Shown: positions 11,841 through 23,464 of the stretch, piece by piece
Numbering within the stretch: the first letter of the stretch is position 1
How the letters are laid out: the number at the start of each line of letters is the position of its first letter
DNA from: Trichuris trichiura
Taxonomy: Eukaryota; Nematoda; Enoplea; Trichinellida; Trichuridae
Assembly (NCBI GenBank): GCA_037903355.1
Contig: JBAJFE010000004.1
Span: forward strand, 186,001 to 250,000
Length of the DNA: 64,000 bases
Reading direction: 5' to 3'
Notes under the pieces: model-generated
The model's database searches: none
What the model saw: the letters and a program-made list of their open reading frames with translations, nothing else
Told to the model about the DNA's origin: nothing
Position numbers and translations under genes: made by a program

Positions 11841-13141
11841 ACTGCTTGCTTGTCAAACCCGGTGAGTTTTGCCGGCCATCTCCATTCCATTTTATTAAAT
11901 TTGCCCATTAAACTTTGACGTATAATGCAACAGCGTATAGCAACTGACTTTTTCCTGAACTTGTTAATTTGCATATTTTACACTTTAGTAACGAATGCAC
12001 AAAGTTTCTTTGTGAATCCTAGCAAGCCACTTTTAAACAATTTTTCATTATTTCTGTATGGGCAAAGGTATCATCGTGCTGCGAAGTTTCCACATTCGTC
12101 CTTTGACTCTTTGAAAACTTAGGGAAAGTCTTTTGTCTGATGTTGGCCTTTGCTTAAGGCGTGAGTATTTAAAACAAGCTTCCACATAAAATTTCGATTT
12201 AAAGCACCTATTCTCAAAGTGGAGCAATAGGAAGCTCGTGTGAGGGCATTGGAAAAATATTTCCATTGAAGAGGCAATATGGCAACTTTTTTTTCTTTCT
12301 AGGAAAGGTGACGGCGCAGAAAAATGTGAAAACCGATAGTTTAAAGCTTTATGTATTATTGACGCCTCGTTTCGGCGCTTATTTTAAGTCCGTCTTCATT
12401 TTGAGTCTTCTATTCCGCGTATCGTTAAAGTGAGCAATGTTTCAGTCGATAGCATCAGGGTTTTAATGGCTTTTTTTTACAGGTATTCAAAGTCTCCTTA
12501 AGTGCGTGTTTTTATTGAAATGAACTTTTCGAATGAACGTAATCCATCGTCATCATCAGCATTTGTGTACTCAAGGGTGTTATGTAGAAGTTACTGCATT
12601 CGAACTCTATTTGAATGAGAAACTGTACTCACATATTCCACCGATTTCGTGATCTGATCTTTGCATATGAACTCACTGTTGATGACGTAAATTCATTTTG
12701 AAAAAAAAATCAAATGAAAGCATACAACGCATGCAACCGATCAAGTAGATTTTGCTGTGTCGTGCCAACTTGAAGACACACTGACCAATGGTCAAGCAGC
12801 CGGCTTTAAAAAGTTTAAAACGGTGCTTCGAAATGTAGTGCATCCGTTACTCTTCTTCTACTTAATATTTTCCCAACGGCAGCAGATGAGATGCCTAAGA
12901 TCTTTTCTACCTTCCTTGATGAAACAATTCCAAAATCACGTCCAGTTCACGTAGGATAACTGTTTTTGTTCATTGAGAATAAAGTCAATCCATTTGTCCT
13001 TTACGCTCCCTTGTTTATCTAGTTGAGCTGATATATGGATATGCTGTCCAGTTTAGTCAGCAATCCCGAAAAACAAGTAACAGCAAGAATTCAGTGTGGC
13101 TACAGCAGCTGAGTAGTATTTCAACAATTGATCTGCCACGT
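11841..13141. other. intergenic, no gene seen
   Basis: AT-rich spacer between two convergent genes (DBF4-like + and 7TM receptor -). An ATTAAA near 11895 could end the DBF4 transcript. The short open frames here show no recognisable product. Confidence 0.4.
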
Positions 13142-14912
13142 TTACACTGTCGGCATGATTCCCGTTGATTTTTGGATTTGGCAAAATGTTGACATCAGCG
13201 AACGTCGAAGAAATGCATTTTTCCAGAAAAGATACCACGCGTACAAACAATAGCTGACAATGCAAATCAGCCATGTTGTATCGAGAGCCGTTTCGTCCAT
13301 TCCATTTGAAACAATGGTGGCAGCAATGGTACAAGGAATCGTTTGCACCACGCACACGGCGAGCGCTAAGGCTGCCGTACTTTTTGCTATCTGTGCCTTA
13401 CGACGCACTTGTATCTGGCGCACCGCTACCGACTTAACTTTTAAATCGTGTAGCCTGATAATAGCGGCCAGAATTAATGCAAAACTAAAGAAGCCAATGC
13501 ATGCAAGCGTCACATTGTATGCAACGTAGAATTCCAGCGGGACCAGATCTTCCATGTAGCAGCATCCAAGTACTTCAATCTTCATCCGTGGAGCTGTTAG
13601 CGCGGAACTGATGAATGCAAATATCAGTAATGCCCCGCATGAAATCTTAAGAACACAGTTAGCGTTTGAAGCCGTTATCTTCAACTTTGGAGTGACGAAT
13701 AGCAGCGAGATGGCGCAATCCGACGTCATAAGAAAAAGGGAAGCAGTAATCAGCGGCTCGCCAAAGTAAGTAAGTAATACATATGGCATATGCTGCACAC
13801 ATTGAGCAACTGTTTTCGTCTCCTTTCTGCATTCGGTTGTCAACCTTTGAATATTCCCAAGCATGTATATGAAGGCCATTATAGTACTGCCAGCAGCGTA
13901 CACTGTAAAATTTTTTTGAGTGAAAGAAAAAATAACGAACATATTTTACTCGCGAAGCCCTTGGCAGTCACAGCGCAAAAGTCTGGAAATTCAGAAATAT
14001 GCAAAAGCTATGTATTAGCGGCTTGTCGGTTATGTGCACTACCGTTCCAGAAATGCAAGTTCCTTTCTGAAAGTTATGTAGCCCGCCTATTCTGCCCTTA
14101 GTAGCGAGCATGCCGAGTACCCTGTTTTGCTCTTACGTAAGCCTAAGCCCAAGCACAAGCCTTATGTTTAGGCGTAGGCTTAGGGAAGGGTATAATAGTA
14201 TAACCCAAATGTTGAATACAACAGACAGTTTCTCTTAGTGTATAAACTTATAGTTGATCTTCGGTTCACAGCTTTGGCCTCTATGATGTATCTGTAGGTA
14301 AACTGTCATCAGAAAGTGTTAGCACACCAGGGAAGTTCTCCACTTCCGATAAGTAAAATATTGGTCTTATCAGGTAAGGTTGATCGAAGGAGCAGATCAA
14401 AAACGTGAACTTGAAACGTAGAATAGGCATTCCGTTCGTGTAGCAGTTCATCATTTAAAATCGATTTTTTGTAGTTCAAGTTTGCCCTCGCATGACGTAG
14501 GGATAAATTTAATTAGAAAAAGACAATTTCCATAGAAAGTTATGCGTAAGCATAATCGTTGAGCGTTGATCAAAACAGTACCAAAATTTGTAGAAAAAGA
14601 CTAGAACTTTTTGCCTTTAATACGAGTGGTTTTCCTATCGTCTATGCGTTTCTATTAGTACGATTAGTAGACATTCGGTAGCATGCATAAGAGGCGAAGT
14701 AAAAGCAGCAAATCTTTTAACTTACTCATGATGAATTTATCCACTGCTCGTTTGATCTTCTTTGCGAGCAAAGCAACAAAAAGCAGTAAGTTACTGATGG
14801 CAGCTACTGTGCTAACCGCAGCCGTTGAAATGGGGAACATGTATGATACTCCGTCCAGCTCTTCAGGAATAACGCTCTTGTTTTCTCGGTGAATCCATAC
14901 TTCTTGGCTCAT
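13142..14912 (-). CDS. 7TM chemoreceptor-like GPCR
   Basis: Two exons, 14912..14726 (TM1; phase 1 donor) and 13902..13142, giving 315 aa with about seven hydrophobic segments. Exon 1 has an N-terminal NKS glycosylation site and TM1 with the usual Asn followed by a basic intracellular end. Exon 2 opens with TM2 ending LGNIQR. It then carries CCYMEDLVPLEFYV before TM5, a basic third loop and TM6 with a Pro. The plus-strand gene at 29275..32340 has the same exon-intron phase and aligned landmarks (GNVQR, CCFVEDIVPLEYYV), so they are paralogues. The family resembles nematode serpentine chemosensory receptors, but I cannot assign a named class. The intron is 823 bp. Confidence 0.7.
14118..14207. 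repeat. TTAGGC-like fold-back repeat, copy 2
   Basis: Inverted-repeat element whose arms contain GTAAGCCTAAGCCC and, inverted, GGCGTAGGCTTAGGG. The units look like degenerate copies of the nematode telomere hexamer TTAGGC. Related copies lie at 5550..5634 and 59458..59546. This copy sits inside the intron of the 7TM gene. Confidence 0.5.
14251..14305 (+). repeat. solo fragment of Penelope-element terminal repeat
   Basis: About 55 bp closely resembling the left terminal repeat of the Penelope-like element at 22527..22600, sharing the run TTTGGCCT...GATGTATCTGTA-GTAAACT in the same order. It is probably a relic of another insertion of the same family. Confidence 0.5.
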
Positions 14913-15815
14913 TCTGAAATTTTCGCACGTTCGATACGTGAAAATTGAACAGCGAAATTTTTCGGATCAGTCGCGACCCGTTTCCAGGCACCAACTGTAT
15001 TAATTACGTAACCAGGATAATAAGGGCACAAATCATAAATTGTATATTCTCTTATCTGGACAGATAATACCGCTTCTACTGTTCAGCGTTCATACATAAA
15101 ATGGTCCATGAAAAATGAAGACTTCTATTCCCGTTCGTAGAAATCTTTTTTAAACTCTCCACTAGCGGTTTGGAGGTTAAATATTAATTCTTTTGCAGAA
15201 CGTAGAGAAAGCGATCTATCTTATTGCGATACCTGTCAGCAGAGAAGACGCGATGAAGAATAGTCTCGTTCCTATGCTGCTTCCTTCAATGTTTCATATT
15301 ATCGAATTTCTTTACTTCTCTTACGGAATATTATTAGCAATACTAAGACGGAAAGAACTTCTCTTTCCATTTGTCTTTTAATTACTCCGCAGCTACCAGT
15401 AGTTTTATGCCGTTACGATAAGTGGCCAACCCAAGCGAGAAAGGGTTGACATTAATTTTTGCCATATTTGGGCCGTTTGCGTAAAAGTAGCATTGACGCT
15501 GAGAAGTATTTGATCTCTTCAAGTAGACGAATTCATTTACAGTAAAACCTGTGTCGCAACAAAGGAATCCGCTAGACAAATGCTGCATCTCAAGGGAATA
15601 TGAGTTGTATACTAAAAGTGTTTTATTGTTGAATGACTTTTAAAAATATCTCTTAGACTCATGAAAGCATGTTTAATTGGTCTTAACTTTTTCTTCTTAT
15701 ACATAAGCGAGAAAGGTTATTTTTTAAGTAGCTCATTTGATATTTAGGGGTTCAAAGTGCTCATCTGAAGTTTTGAAAATGTGATGTTTTAGTAAGGGAC
15801 TGTATGCTTTCATAT
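14913..15815. other. intergenic, possible receptor relic
   Basis: No intact gene. At 15199..15381 (+), after a TTTTGCAG acceptor, an open frame reads NVEKAIYL... followed by two hydrophobic stretches. It vaguely recalls the TM2-TM3 part of the two 7TM receptors (GNVQR...). It stops after 61 codons, so if real it is a decayed receptor fragment. Confidence 0.25.
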
Positions 15816-15960
15816 TTCAATGTCTTTATTACGGTTGCAGTGTCCCGTTGATAAGCCCAATAAATGAAAAAACTTCCTCCGTTAAACCGTGAAACGGTGG
15901 AAGTTCTTTCATTTATTGGGCTTATCAATGGGACACTGCAACCGTAATAAAGACATTGAA
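15816..15960. repeat. long near-perfect inverted repeat (62-bp arms)
   Basis: The left arm 15816..15877 and right arm 15899..15960 are reverse complements with very few differences, separated by about 21 bp that are themselves partly self-complementary. The sequence just outside plus the left arm (from about 15771) resembles a single diverged copy at 26073..26165. This indicates a dispersed fold-back or MITE-type element. There is no coding capacity. Confidence 0.8.
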
Positions 15961-17416
15961 GCATCTGAAGTTTTTATTTATCCTGTATTTACCATACAAC
16001 TTCCGCTGCAATACATACTTCACTTTGTACTTCGCATGAGCATAAAACTGCTAATATTCCTCTGCTATCAGCTTTTCAAAAAGTTATTTTCCTCGACGGT
16101 TATCGTAAGCAGAGTGACATGATTTCTTGTTGTTACTTTCAGTTCATCTTAGCTGTTGGTATGCCTCAACACGGATGCTTGCATATCCTAAATTCTTCCG
16201 CTGACTGTGGAACATAACTAACCCTGAAAGGTTCAGATACCAAGCTTTCGTTTTTGTCAGCGAACATCAGTCGTTAAAAAAGTGAAAGCTGTGTTGATGT
16301 ATTAATTTTGCACCCGATGTTCGTCAAGTAGCGAAAATTGGATTCTGTTAAGAAAATGCATGCCTCTCTCTAGATTTTGCTGTCTTTTGCCAGCGACTTC
16401 ATCAATACGGCTTGTACCAAGTGAGTATTTCATCTCAAGCGAGAGGTCGTCTAATTTTTCAAGAAACAACTATCACTTGCAAAAGAAACCATGAGATTAA
16501 TGAACTGCCTTTACCGAACGTCACAGATTTTGCCTTCTGGGAATAAAAGTATCTTTATTAATATTAATTGCATCTGCTTTAATTCGGGGTTTCTCTTACT
16601 ATGATGTCAGCTGGAGAAAGAGTACTGTGCTTATTTTCCAACGGTTTTAGAAGCAGTTTCTTCCGCTGATAGCGTTAAAAATGACTAGAATAACCTGCGT
16701 TAATTCGCTATGAATACGCCTATTTTAAATTAAGTTTTCCTTATCCTAAACTATACCAAGCTACCCATGTGCTTGTTTCATGACAGTGATAGTTTTTTCC
16801 GACTATCCGTTAGGCAATGAGGGCCATTTTAAGTTCTCGTGCGAAGCTAAATCTGTAAAAGACACTTCATCAAAAAATGATAAATCTGTTTCCTTTTCTT
16901 TTTTCATAACGAGGGATTATTGCCTCAAATGTTTTTGCTGAAATAATCCGTTGTTTATAACGACCTTTATTGATTGAAATCACACTAAAAACAAAGCCTT
17001 GTGGGGTAATTAGTACCTTCTTATCCAACGTCAAAACATTCACTCGCAGGAGTGCACGCTTTTTTGAGCAACCAAGACGGTGGCATAAGTGAGTTGTGTC
17101 ATTTCAATAACTTAGACTGCCTCTGGAGAACTGACTGTTGAGAAATTAAATCAGCATATATGTCATATGCGTTGATTAGCTTTAATGTTTGACAACATCG
17201 TGAGGCTGGAGTAGTGAATATCGCTTATGAATCAGATTCGAATATGGGATAGCACCTAAAAACAGGTTCTAAAAACAATATGCCTTTCCAAGAAGCATTC
17301 TATGTAACTTAGCTTTATTAAAAAGCTTAAAAACACTTGCCACTTCGGACTGCTTACACATTTTAGGAATACTTTCTAGGAAACTGGGTGTTTTGTAACG
17401 GGTTGAATTTTCATGG
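15961..17416. other. intergenic, mostly unexplained, one diverged repeat
   Basis: No gene recognised. The stretch 16870..17090 shows patchy same-order similarity to 18145..18345 (ATAACGAGGG / GTAACGGG, AAATAATCC / AAATAACCC, GAGCAAC near the end), so both are probably old copies of one repeat family. Confidence 0.3.
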
Positions 17417-17589
17417 TTGTAAGGTCTTCTACGGCTTTTCCCGTTTTTTCGTTGTGCTGTTATCTGTAATTAAACTAAAACAACTGCTCTACCAACGGAT
17501 GGATGATCCGTTGGTAGAGCAGTTGTTTTAGTTTAATTACAGATAACAGCACAACGAAAAAACGGGAAAAGCCGTAGAAGACCTTACAA
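17417..17589. repeat. 84-bp perfect palindrome with 5-bp loop
   Basis: Arms 17417..17500 and 17506..17589 appear to be exact reverse complements around a 5-nt centre (GGATG). The arms contain TTATCTGTAATTAAACT... and end at the centre with GCTCTACCAACGGAT. That layout matches the terminal repeats of the Penelope-like element at 22.5-23.5 kb (GTATCTGTAAGTAAACT... GCCCTACCAACGG). A single-arm relative lies at 27690..27770. It is a fold-back derivative of that element's ends or a related non-autonomous family. The lack of arm divergence suggests a young copy. Confidence 0.85.
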
Positions 17590-17809
17590 TACTTTCTAGG
17601 ATTAATATTAAGGTTTTTCAGGAGCTGAAAGGCTGCGTTACGTTAATTTTGGGCAGGATGGGACTATATGGTGATCGTTACGAGAAACTTAATACTCATG
17701 ATTAATTATACGTAATTATCTACCTTCGAAAATATCCTTACTTGGGAGCGTTTACACCTGCAATAATTAGTTGCTCATTACATTAAACGTGGGTAACGTA
17801 TTAAACTTA

Positions 17810-17979
17810 CTTTGGCTGAGCGAGATGCTCTCCCAATTCAGAGCTGTAATGAATATATTGATGACCTCCGGCAGAATCACCAAGGCAGAGCAGGTTGGCA
17901 GAATTACAACAAGTTTTCCGGTGCTGTTGTGCTGTCCAGTATAAATTGTTCTTGCGCATAAATGGTACGGCTGAGCCAA
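17810..17979 (-). pseudogene. possible 7TM first-exon-like fragment
   Basis: Minus-strand open frame with an NST site and a strong hydrophobic segment (LVVILPTCSALVILPEVINIFITAL), ending at a CAAA|GTAAGT donor in phase 1. This is the same phase and layout as the TM1 exons of the two 7TM genes. No in-frame ATG is seen (the open frame begins with TTG), and no second exon lies before the receptor exon at 13902. It may be an alternative 5' exon of that gene or a relic. Confidence 0.3.
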
Positions 17980-19678
17980 TAAGACAGGCTGATTATATAG
18001 TTTCGATTACCATTGAGAAAGAGGAAAGCGAATGATCATAACTTCAACTGAGCGCACGCATCTATCAACCTGATAGCAAATGACAACGACCATGCTAAGT
18101 GCACTAACATTCAAACAGTGCCAAGTTGAAGTTACGACTTTTTCTTTTATAAACTTTTCCTCTTTCGTAACGGGCAATTGTTCTTCAACTGTTTTGGGGA
18201 AATAACCCTTTGTTTGTGATAACTTTTGTTAATGTTAAAACCACATCAAATGATTAAACTTTCGAACCCATCCGCGATCCAGCGTCCAATCAGTAGTTTT
18301 CAGACGCACGCGCTTCTTGCGAGCAACATTTTATCTTCTTCTTTTCTTTATTACGGTAATAAATTGAAAAAGGTTACGTATTTTCTTTTAAAACTTACTG
18401 TATAAGAAATATTGAAAGGGAACTAGATCGCCTTTATCAACGGATGGTTTTCGCTCATTTAAAAGAACTTGAAATGGACGTTTTCTGTCGTCAGCATTAA
18501 CAGGCCGTGAAAACTAATTCTTGCTAATATTGGGACAAATAAATATTAATACAATGAAACGGTCCCTACTGTGCAGCAACCAATCTTTTTAGTCATACAG
18601 GTCACAATTGTTGACTTATAGGCATTTTTCGGTTGAAACAGACTACATCTGATGCTGAAGGCTTCTTTGACCATTCCAATGCAATACAGTTTCCCGCGGT
18701 TTAACATCTTCGGCTATTCAGGCTGAGGATTATCTTCTAACCTTGGTCGTTAAAGTTATTCTGAGCCTGTTTGAATTGTAGTAAGGAGCAATGACGTCAA
18801 AATCTTGACGGTCAGAATATTAATTTTTGCAATAGGAATCGGCTAGCGAACTTTGCAATGAAGTATGAAAATGAAAATGTTTTTCTTGTTCCTACCCAAA
18901 CCATTTATCTTATCATATGATAAAAGCATGATTGATAGGTACAGGTTGTTAAAGGTCATTCGCAAGTGAAAGGTTATTAGAAAAAAATTGATGATAATGA
19001 CATTCATATTAGATTACCCGCGAAGCAATGAGCTATAACCCAGGGCGTTACAAGCCACTGGAACTAAAGTCAAATCAGCAAACTGTATGGAACTCCCAAT
19101 AACTCGAAAAATTATCAGACGGAGTGAACTTGCATAAATTTCTTAAGCCTTAAGCAAAGGGTAATAAAATCAGCACTGAAATTTGCGCAAGTAAGTGGCT
19201 GGCTTATGTTTTGAGTAATTAACTGCTGACATGAGACAGATTCAAGTGTATTTAATTTTCTATGCTAATCGAGAAGTCCAACACGACCTTTTACTCAGCA
19301 CACAAGTCACTATGTAATATGCCATGCTCCGTTGACCTGTCGCTATTCTATGCTAAAATAAACTCTGAGTTCGTCGTAGCGTTAGGCATTAAAATATGCT
19401 AAAACAAATGCGCGTTAATAACCTAACATGGGCTAAACGACGTGTGTTCGTTAATCATCCGTTTGAAATACTATGCAGCGGGAGAAACGTGGTTTCTCTT
19501 CACACTGTATTTAAAAGCGATATTGGGCAGTGGACAGGCAGAAACGTAACTGTTAGAAATGTCAATAATTGCTCCAAAGCTTTGTCTTTCTGGAAAACTT
19601 CTGAACGCCGAATAACTAAAAACTTAGGATTTCTAAAGTTCTTTTTGCTTTTTCAAATTTACAAAATTAGTTTTTGTC
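17980..19678. other. intergenic, no gene seen
   Basis: AT-rich spacer. It contains the diverged repeat copy at about 18145..18345. No splice-supported coding segment is visible. Confidence 0.4.
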
Positions 19679-19750
19679 GGCCCGTTGGCGCAACGGTAGC
19701 GCGTCTGACTCCAGATCAGAAGGTTGGGTGTTCAAATCACTCACGGGTCA
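19679..19750 (+). tRNA. tRNA-Trp(CCA)
   Basis: A complete 72-nt cloverleaf: acceptor GGCCCGT/ACGGGTC with a G-U at the second pair and discriminator A; D arm GCGC/GCGC; anticodon stem TCTGA/TCAGA with loop CTCCAGA (anticodon CCA); T arm with loop TTCAAAT. There is no intron and no encoded CCA tail. It is one of six near-identical Trp copies in the window. Confidence 0.93.
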
Positions 19751-20216
19751 TTGTTAGTTGAAATTCTTTATCACCTTTTGAAAAACAAATTATCTGACCA
19801 ATTTTTTTTCCAAGTCTACACCGGAACAATGCAAACTATTTCACGGTAGAAACTTGCAGCCACGCGGCAGCAGTGTGATATTTTTTTGTATTCAAAAGCA
19901 AACATTTCTTCTCCGCTTATGAGCCCCTATTCGATGTGATTACGTTTTAACCGTCCATTGAAGACTGGACGCGAATGACTCAGAAGATACCTGAAAATAA
20001 AAATTTTCAGTTTTGTCAACCGTCGCAAAGCAGCCGCAAAAACAGAACGGTATACTGAAGGTCGTTATCGAACATCAGTTCTTCAACGTTAATTATGATG
20101 ATCATGTACTAGACTGCCCTCGTTCACCATATCATTTGAATATTAAACTTTGAAATACCGTTTCTCTTATAATAAGTTCAAGTCTTATATTTATTTTTTC
20201 TTCTAAAAACTTTACA
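19751..20216. other. intergenic, no gene seen
   Basis: Spacer between tRNA-Trp and the pogo-like element. No recognisable feature. Confidence 0.4.
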
Positions 20217-21985
20217 GGGCTTATTTTTCAGGGTGTCTTATATTTTCAGGTAACACACTCTACACTTGTTCATTTATTTATGTCCAGAAGCCCATACGAA
20301 GTGTAAATGTAAAGGAAGAAAAATATCGGAACGCCCAGGAGAACAACCATAAATGTAAGACGAAAAATGTACAAATAGCTACGTTTGTTCGAACACAGTC
20401 ATGTCATCATTTTCTCGGACATCTCCATAAATCTCCAAATCCTGAATTCCGGTCTGAATTTTTTGCGACTCCTTTTATTACAGGACCATTGAGCCCAGCC
20501 TCTCATGTCTTGCAATAGAGCTTTCCTTGAACCAGTATTTCTCGTCTGAGTAGCCTCCTCGTAAAACATTGGCAGCATAGCTGTAAGTGACTTTGTCCCA
20601 TGAGTTCTTCACCCAAGTCACAATGTGTTGCAACCTGGGCCTCATAAAGTTTCTACGCTGATTTCTCTCCATTTTATTTTCAATGTAGTAATTGATTTCA
20701 CTCCGCAAATTGTCTTTGAATGACTTGCTTATTCCAATATTAAGAGTCTGGAGGTAGGCAGTCATTCCTGCAGGAATCATTACCTGATCTATTCTTCTCT
20801 CTGAAAGAAAGAGTTCTTCATCTCTTTAGAGCGATTAATGCTGGCTGAACCCCAGACTACCATTCCTCTTTGGCCACCTCGCAAAATAAGTGACGGCATC
20901 AAATCAACCCACTTCCTTGTAAGTGACTGTGTGCACCGGGCTTTTTCGGTTTGAAGAACATAAATACCCGAAACAAGCTCAATTTCATTTTTCTTTCTCT
21001 TTGTAATGATTAGAGGAGGGACTTTCCGTCCAAACGAAATGCCAGAATGCAGGTGACGCGAGCACTTTCATAACCAGTAGAAGGAATGTAGATTAACGAG
21101 GCTCCCTTAGGGTCAATTGTTGTTTGAAATCTTTGGCCCATGAACACTGCAGTTTCATCCATAGCAATCATGTTGGACAGTTTGTATTTAGAAAAATCGA
21201 TTCTGTCAACAAAAGACTTGAATGCGAATGCACGTTTAATAACTTCACTGTCTTCAAGCTTGAACAATGCTGTCGATCTTCTTAGTGACAGTTCATGTCC
21301 CTGAAGGAAGCTATCCAGCCAGTGTGCTGTGACGCTTTATATTTTTCTGCGGATATCTCCAATTGTAATGCCATTGCAATAGCAAGTGCCTGAACGTCAG
21401 ACCTGCGCACAATGAAAGTTTGTGCTCTCCTGTCAGCAATTCATTCACAAATGATGCCCTCAAGCTCAGAGAATAATGGCTGCCGCCCAAATCCAGACTT
21501 ACGCTTCTTTGCATTTCCCTCGTCCATCTTTTCACAGTTTATCGTACTGTGCTCGCCATTTTCGAACCATTCGGTGATCGAGCTTTTTCTCTTTGCAAAA
21601 AGTTGTCAGATTCTTGCCTTGGGAGGCTGCCACGATTGCTTTCTTTAGCTCGACATTATAACTCTTTCTTTTTGCAGGCATCTTGCCTGAGAGTAAAAGT
21701 AATATTCCTTTTTGCAAACAGAATTGCACCTGTGCTCCAATCTGTTGTACAGAAAATCGCAAAAATCACTAAGAGAATTCGTTCAGACGGACTGCATGAA
21801 AGATCACTGCAAGCACAGATGTACCAAAGCACTTTGTTCATAAACTATATAGTGCAGTAGTTTAACCATACACAAGCAGTATATTTTAAGATACGACATG
21901 CCCGTTATATTTTCCAACGGATTTGCTAAATATGCCACTGCGGCGGGCGATCTCAACTGTGGCTTATTTTCAGGGTAGGGCGTAT
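20217..21985 (-). mobile_element. degenerate pogo-like (Tc1/mariner) DNA transposon
   Basis: Encloses the broken transposase at 20478..21681. Short related AT-rich motifs lie on both sides in the same orientation: GGGCTTATTTTTCAGGGTG at 20217 and GGCTTATTTTCAGGGTAGGG at 21961, with GGGGCGTATTTTTAGGG near 22016. They look like terminal or subterminal repeats, though inverted ends could not be confirmed and the borders are approximate. Confidence 0.6.
20478..21681 (-). pseudogene. broken pogo-like DDE transposase
   Basis: Reading from 21681 down: a helix-turn-helix of the Brinker type (KSYNVELKKAIVAAS...MVRKWRAQYDKL), then a CENP-B-like HTH region. Next is the catalytic segment NMIAMDETAVFMGQ with the D/E motif, and finally PAGMTAYLQTLNIGISKSFKD, the block of DDE_1 transposases that carries a later catalytic region. 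The domain order resembles pogo/Tigger and POGK-type transposases. At least four frame breaks (near 21535, 21311, 21010 and 20820) separate the pieces, so this copy cannot make an active enzyme. Confidence 0.8.
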
Positions 21986-22039
21986 ATTTAAGAGCATCCT
22001 AAAAGTTCATGCTGGGGCGTATTTTTAGGGAAGGTCATA

Positions 22040-22526
22040 TTACAAGGGAAACACAGTATTTTGTTGTGCACCGAAGTATAAACTGCTTTTCATGGCGCAT
22101 TGATATTGATTGCCTTGCCATGATGGATGAATACGCGGCGTAGGATAAATTGTTACTTTACGTTTTCCCATACAGCGCAGTGCAAGGATCTGCAATCCGC
22201 ATAAGTAATTCCTAATTGTATTTATGGACTTTAGTCTGCGTAGGTTGCTTCTCCTGCAAGTCCAGCAGCAGGTTGCTGTAAGCAATAAATGGTCGGTTTG
22301 GAAAGCCGCTAACGCTTGAAAGGTAGTTCCCCTTTCAACATTTAAACGCGCACAGTGAAATTGAAAGTTAGAAGTGAAATATACGAAAATGAATTTAATA
22401 CTGTTTATGATGATGCGCTTTTTTTTTCTTTTTTGTATTTTCTCTCTTCGTAACAGGTTTTTAAAATCTCCTTTTGAAAAACGTTTTTACGGTTTTAACC
22501 CGTTTTTTCACGTAACGTTTATTCCC
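22040..22526. other. spacer between two mobile elements
   Basis: No gene recognised. CGTAACGTTTATT at 22511..22523, just before the Penelope-like element, recurs at 23578..23590 beyond its right end and may be a target-site duplication. Confidence 0.4.
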
Positions 22527-22600
22527 AGTAGATCTTCAGATTCACGGGTTTGGCCTGTTGGATGTATCTGTAAGTAAACTTCAAAATGCCCTACCAACGG
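22527..22600 (+). repeat. left inverted terminal repeat of Penelope-like element
   Basis: 74 bp whose reverse complement is found with few changes at 23465..23538. It includes AGATCTTCAGATTCA, TTTGGCCTGTTGGATGTATC and CCCTACCAACGG. Penelope-like elements often carry terminal repeats, sometimes inverted, so this fits the enclosed coding sequence. Confidence 0.8.
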
Positions 22601-23319
22601 TTTGTGACCCCGAATATTTAAATACAGAATTAAGACACATTTATAACACACTATGCAGTAACGGATACCCCAGTAAATTCATCAATTCCATTATTAAACA
22701 GTGCCAACAAAATAAACCTTCATCACCGTCCCCACCTGATAACCAACAACGCCCGGTGCTGCTCCTTCCCTACTACAGTGGTTTAAGTGAACGGATCAGG
22801 AGACTGGGGCGCTCCTTAAATTTCAACGTGACATTTAAAAGTTCATGTAATCTTCGTTCGGTTGTGAGAAATGACAAGATCAAGGTTCCTTTTGACAGCA
22901 GACCCGGTGTCGTTTATCAGATAAAATGTGGTTGCAACGCCTCCTACATAGGAGAAACGGGCAACACTTTACTTAAGAGATTCGGCCAACACATGAAGAA
23001 TGTGTTGACATACAAGAACGCCGAACGAAGACTCAATGGGGTACAGGCCACCGGCTGAGGGCGTCCACCGACAACGAACCCTCGAAAAGCCATGGAGAAC
23101 GCGATAAGTGCCTCAGTGATCGTTGAGCACGCATCTCGGTGCACACTCGACCCGCACCTGAAGATCATATGCCACGAAAACTTATTACATCTTAGGCGTA
23201 TTAAGGAGGCTCTGTACATCCAGAGCAACTCCACTATCAATCGCGACAATGGCGTGGAGGTTAGTGAAGTATGGGCTGCGCCGATTAATAAATTCCAATG
23301 CTGCGCCCTACCCAACTAA
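22558..23319 (+). pseudogene. Penelope-like element ORF, C-terminal part with GIY-YIG endonuclease
   Basis: One frame, open from inside the left repeat to 23055, then an in-frame TGA (23056-23058), then open again in the same frame to 23319. The first part is the tail of a Penelope-type reverse transcriptase (LLPYYSGLSERIRRLGRSL). It runs into a GIY-YIG nuclease: VVYQIKCGC, YIGETGNTLLKRFGQH, then VEHA and RRIKEALYIQ...NRD near the end. This RT-thumb plus GIY-YIG order is diagnostic of Penelope-like retroelements. The RT palm and fingers are absent, so the copy is 5'-truncated as well as interrupted. Confidence 0.85.
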
Positions 23320-23464
23320 TCAAACACCCATTGTACCCATGCGCTATATAAACCCCTTACCGAATAAACACCTCCCCAACACTGCTGACGACGGAACACG
23401 AGCAGTTCCGAAACGTACGGTATACAAATTGTTCTGTATTTTCTCTTACAATTTGCTCATCCAT

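Noticed and set aside
19396..19761. 121-codon plus-strand open frame
   Set aside because: It runs straight through the tRNA-Trp at 19679 and has no family resemblance or splice support.
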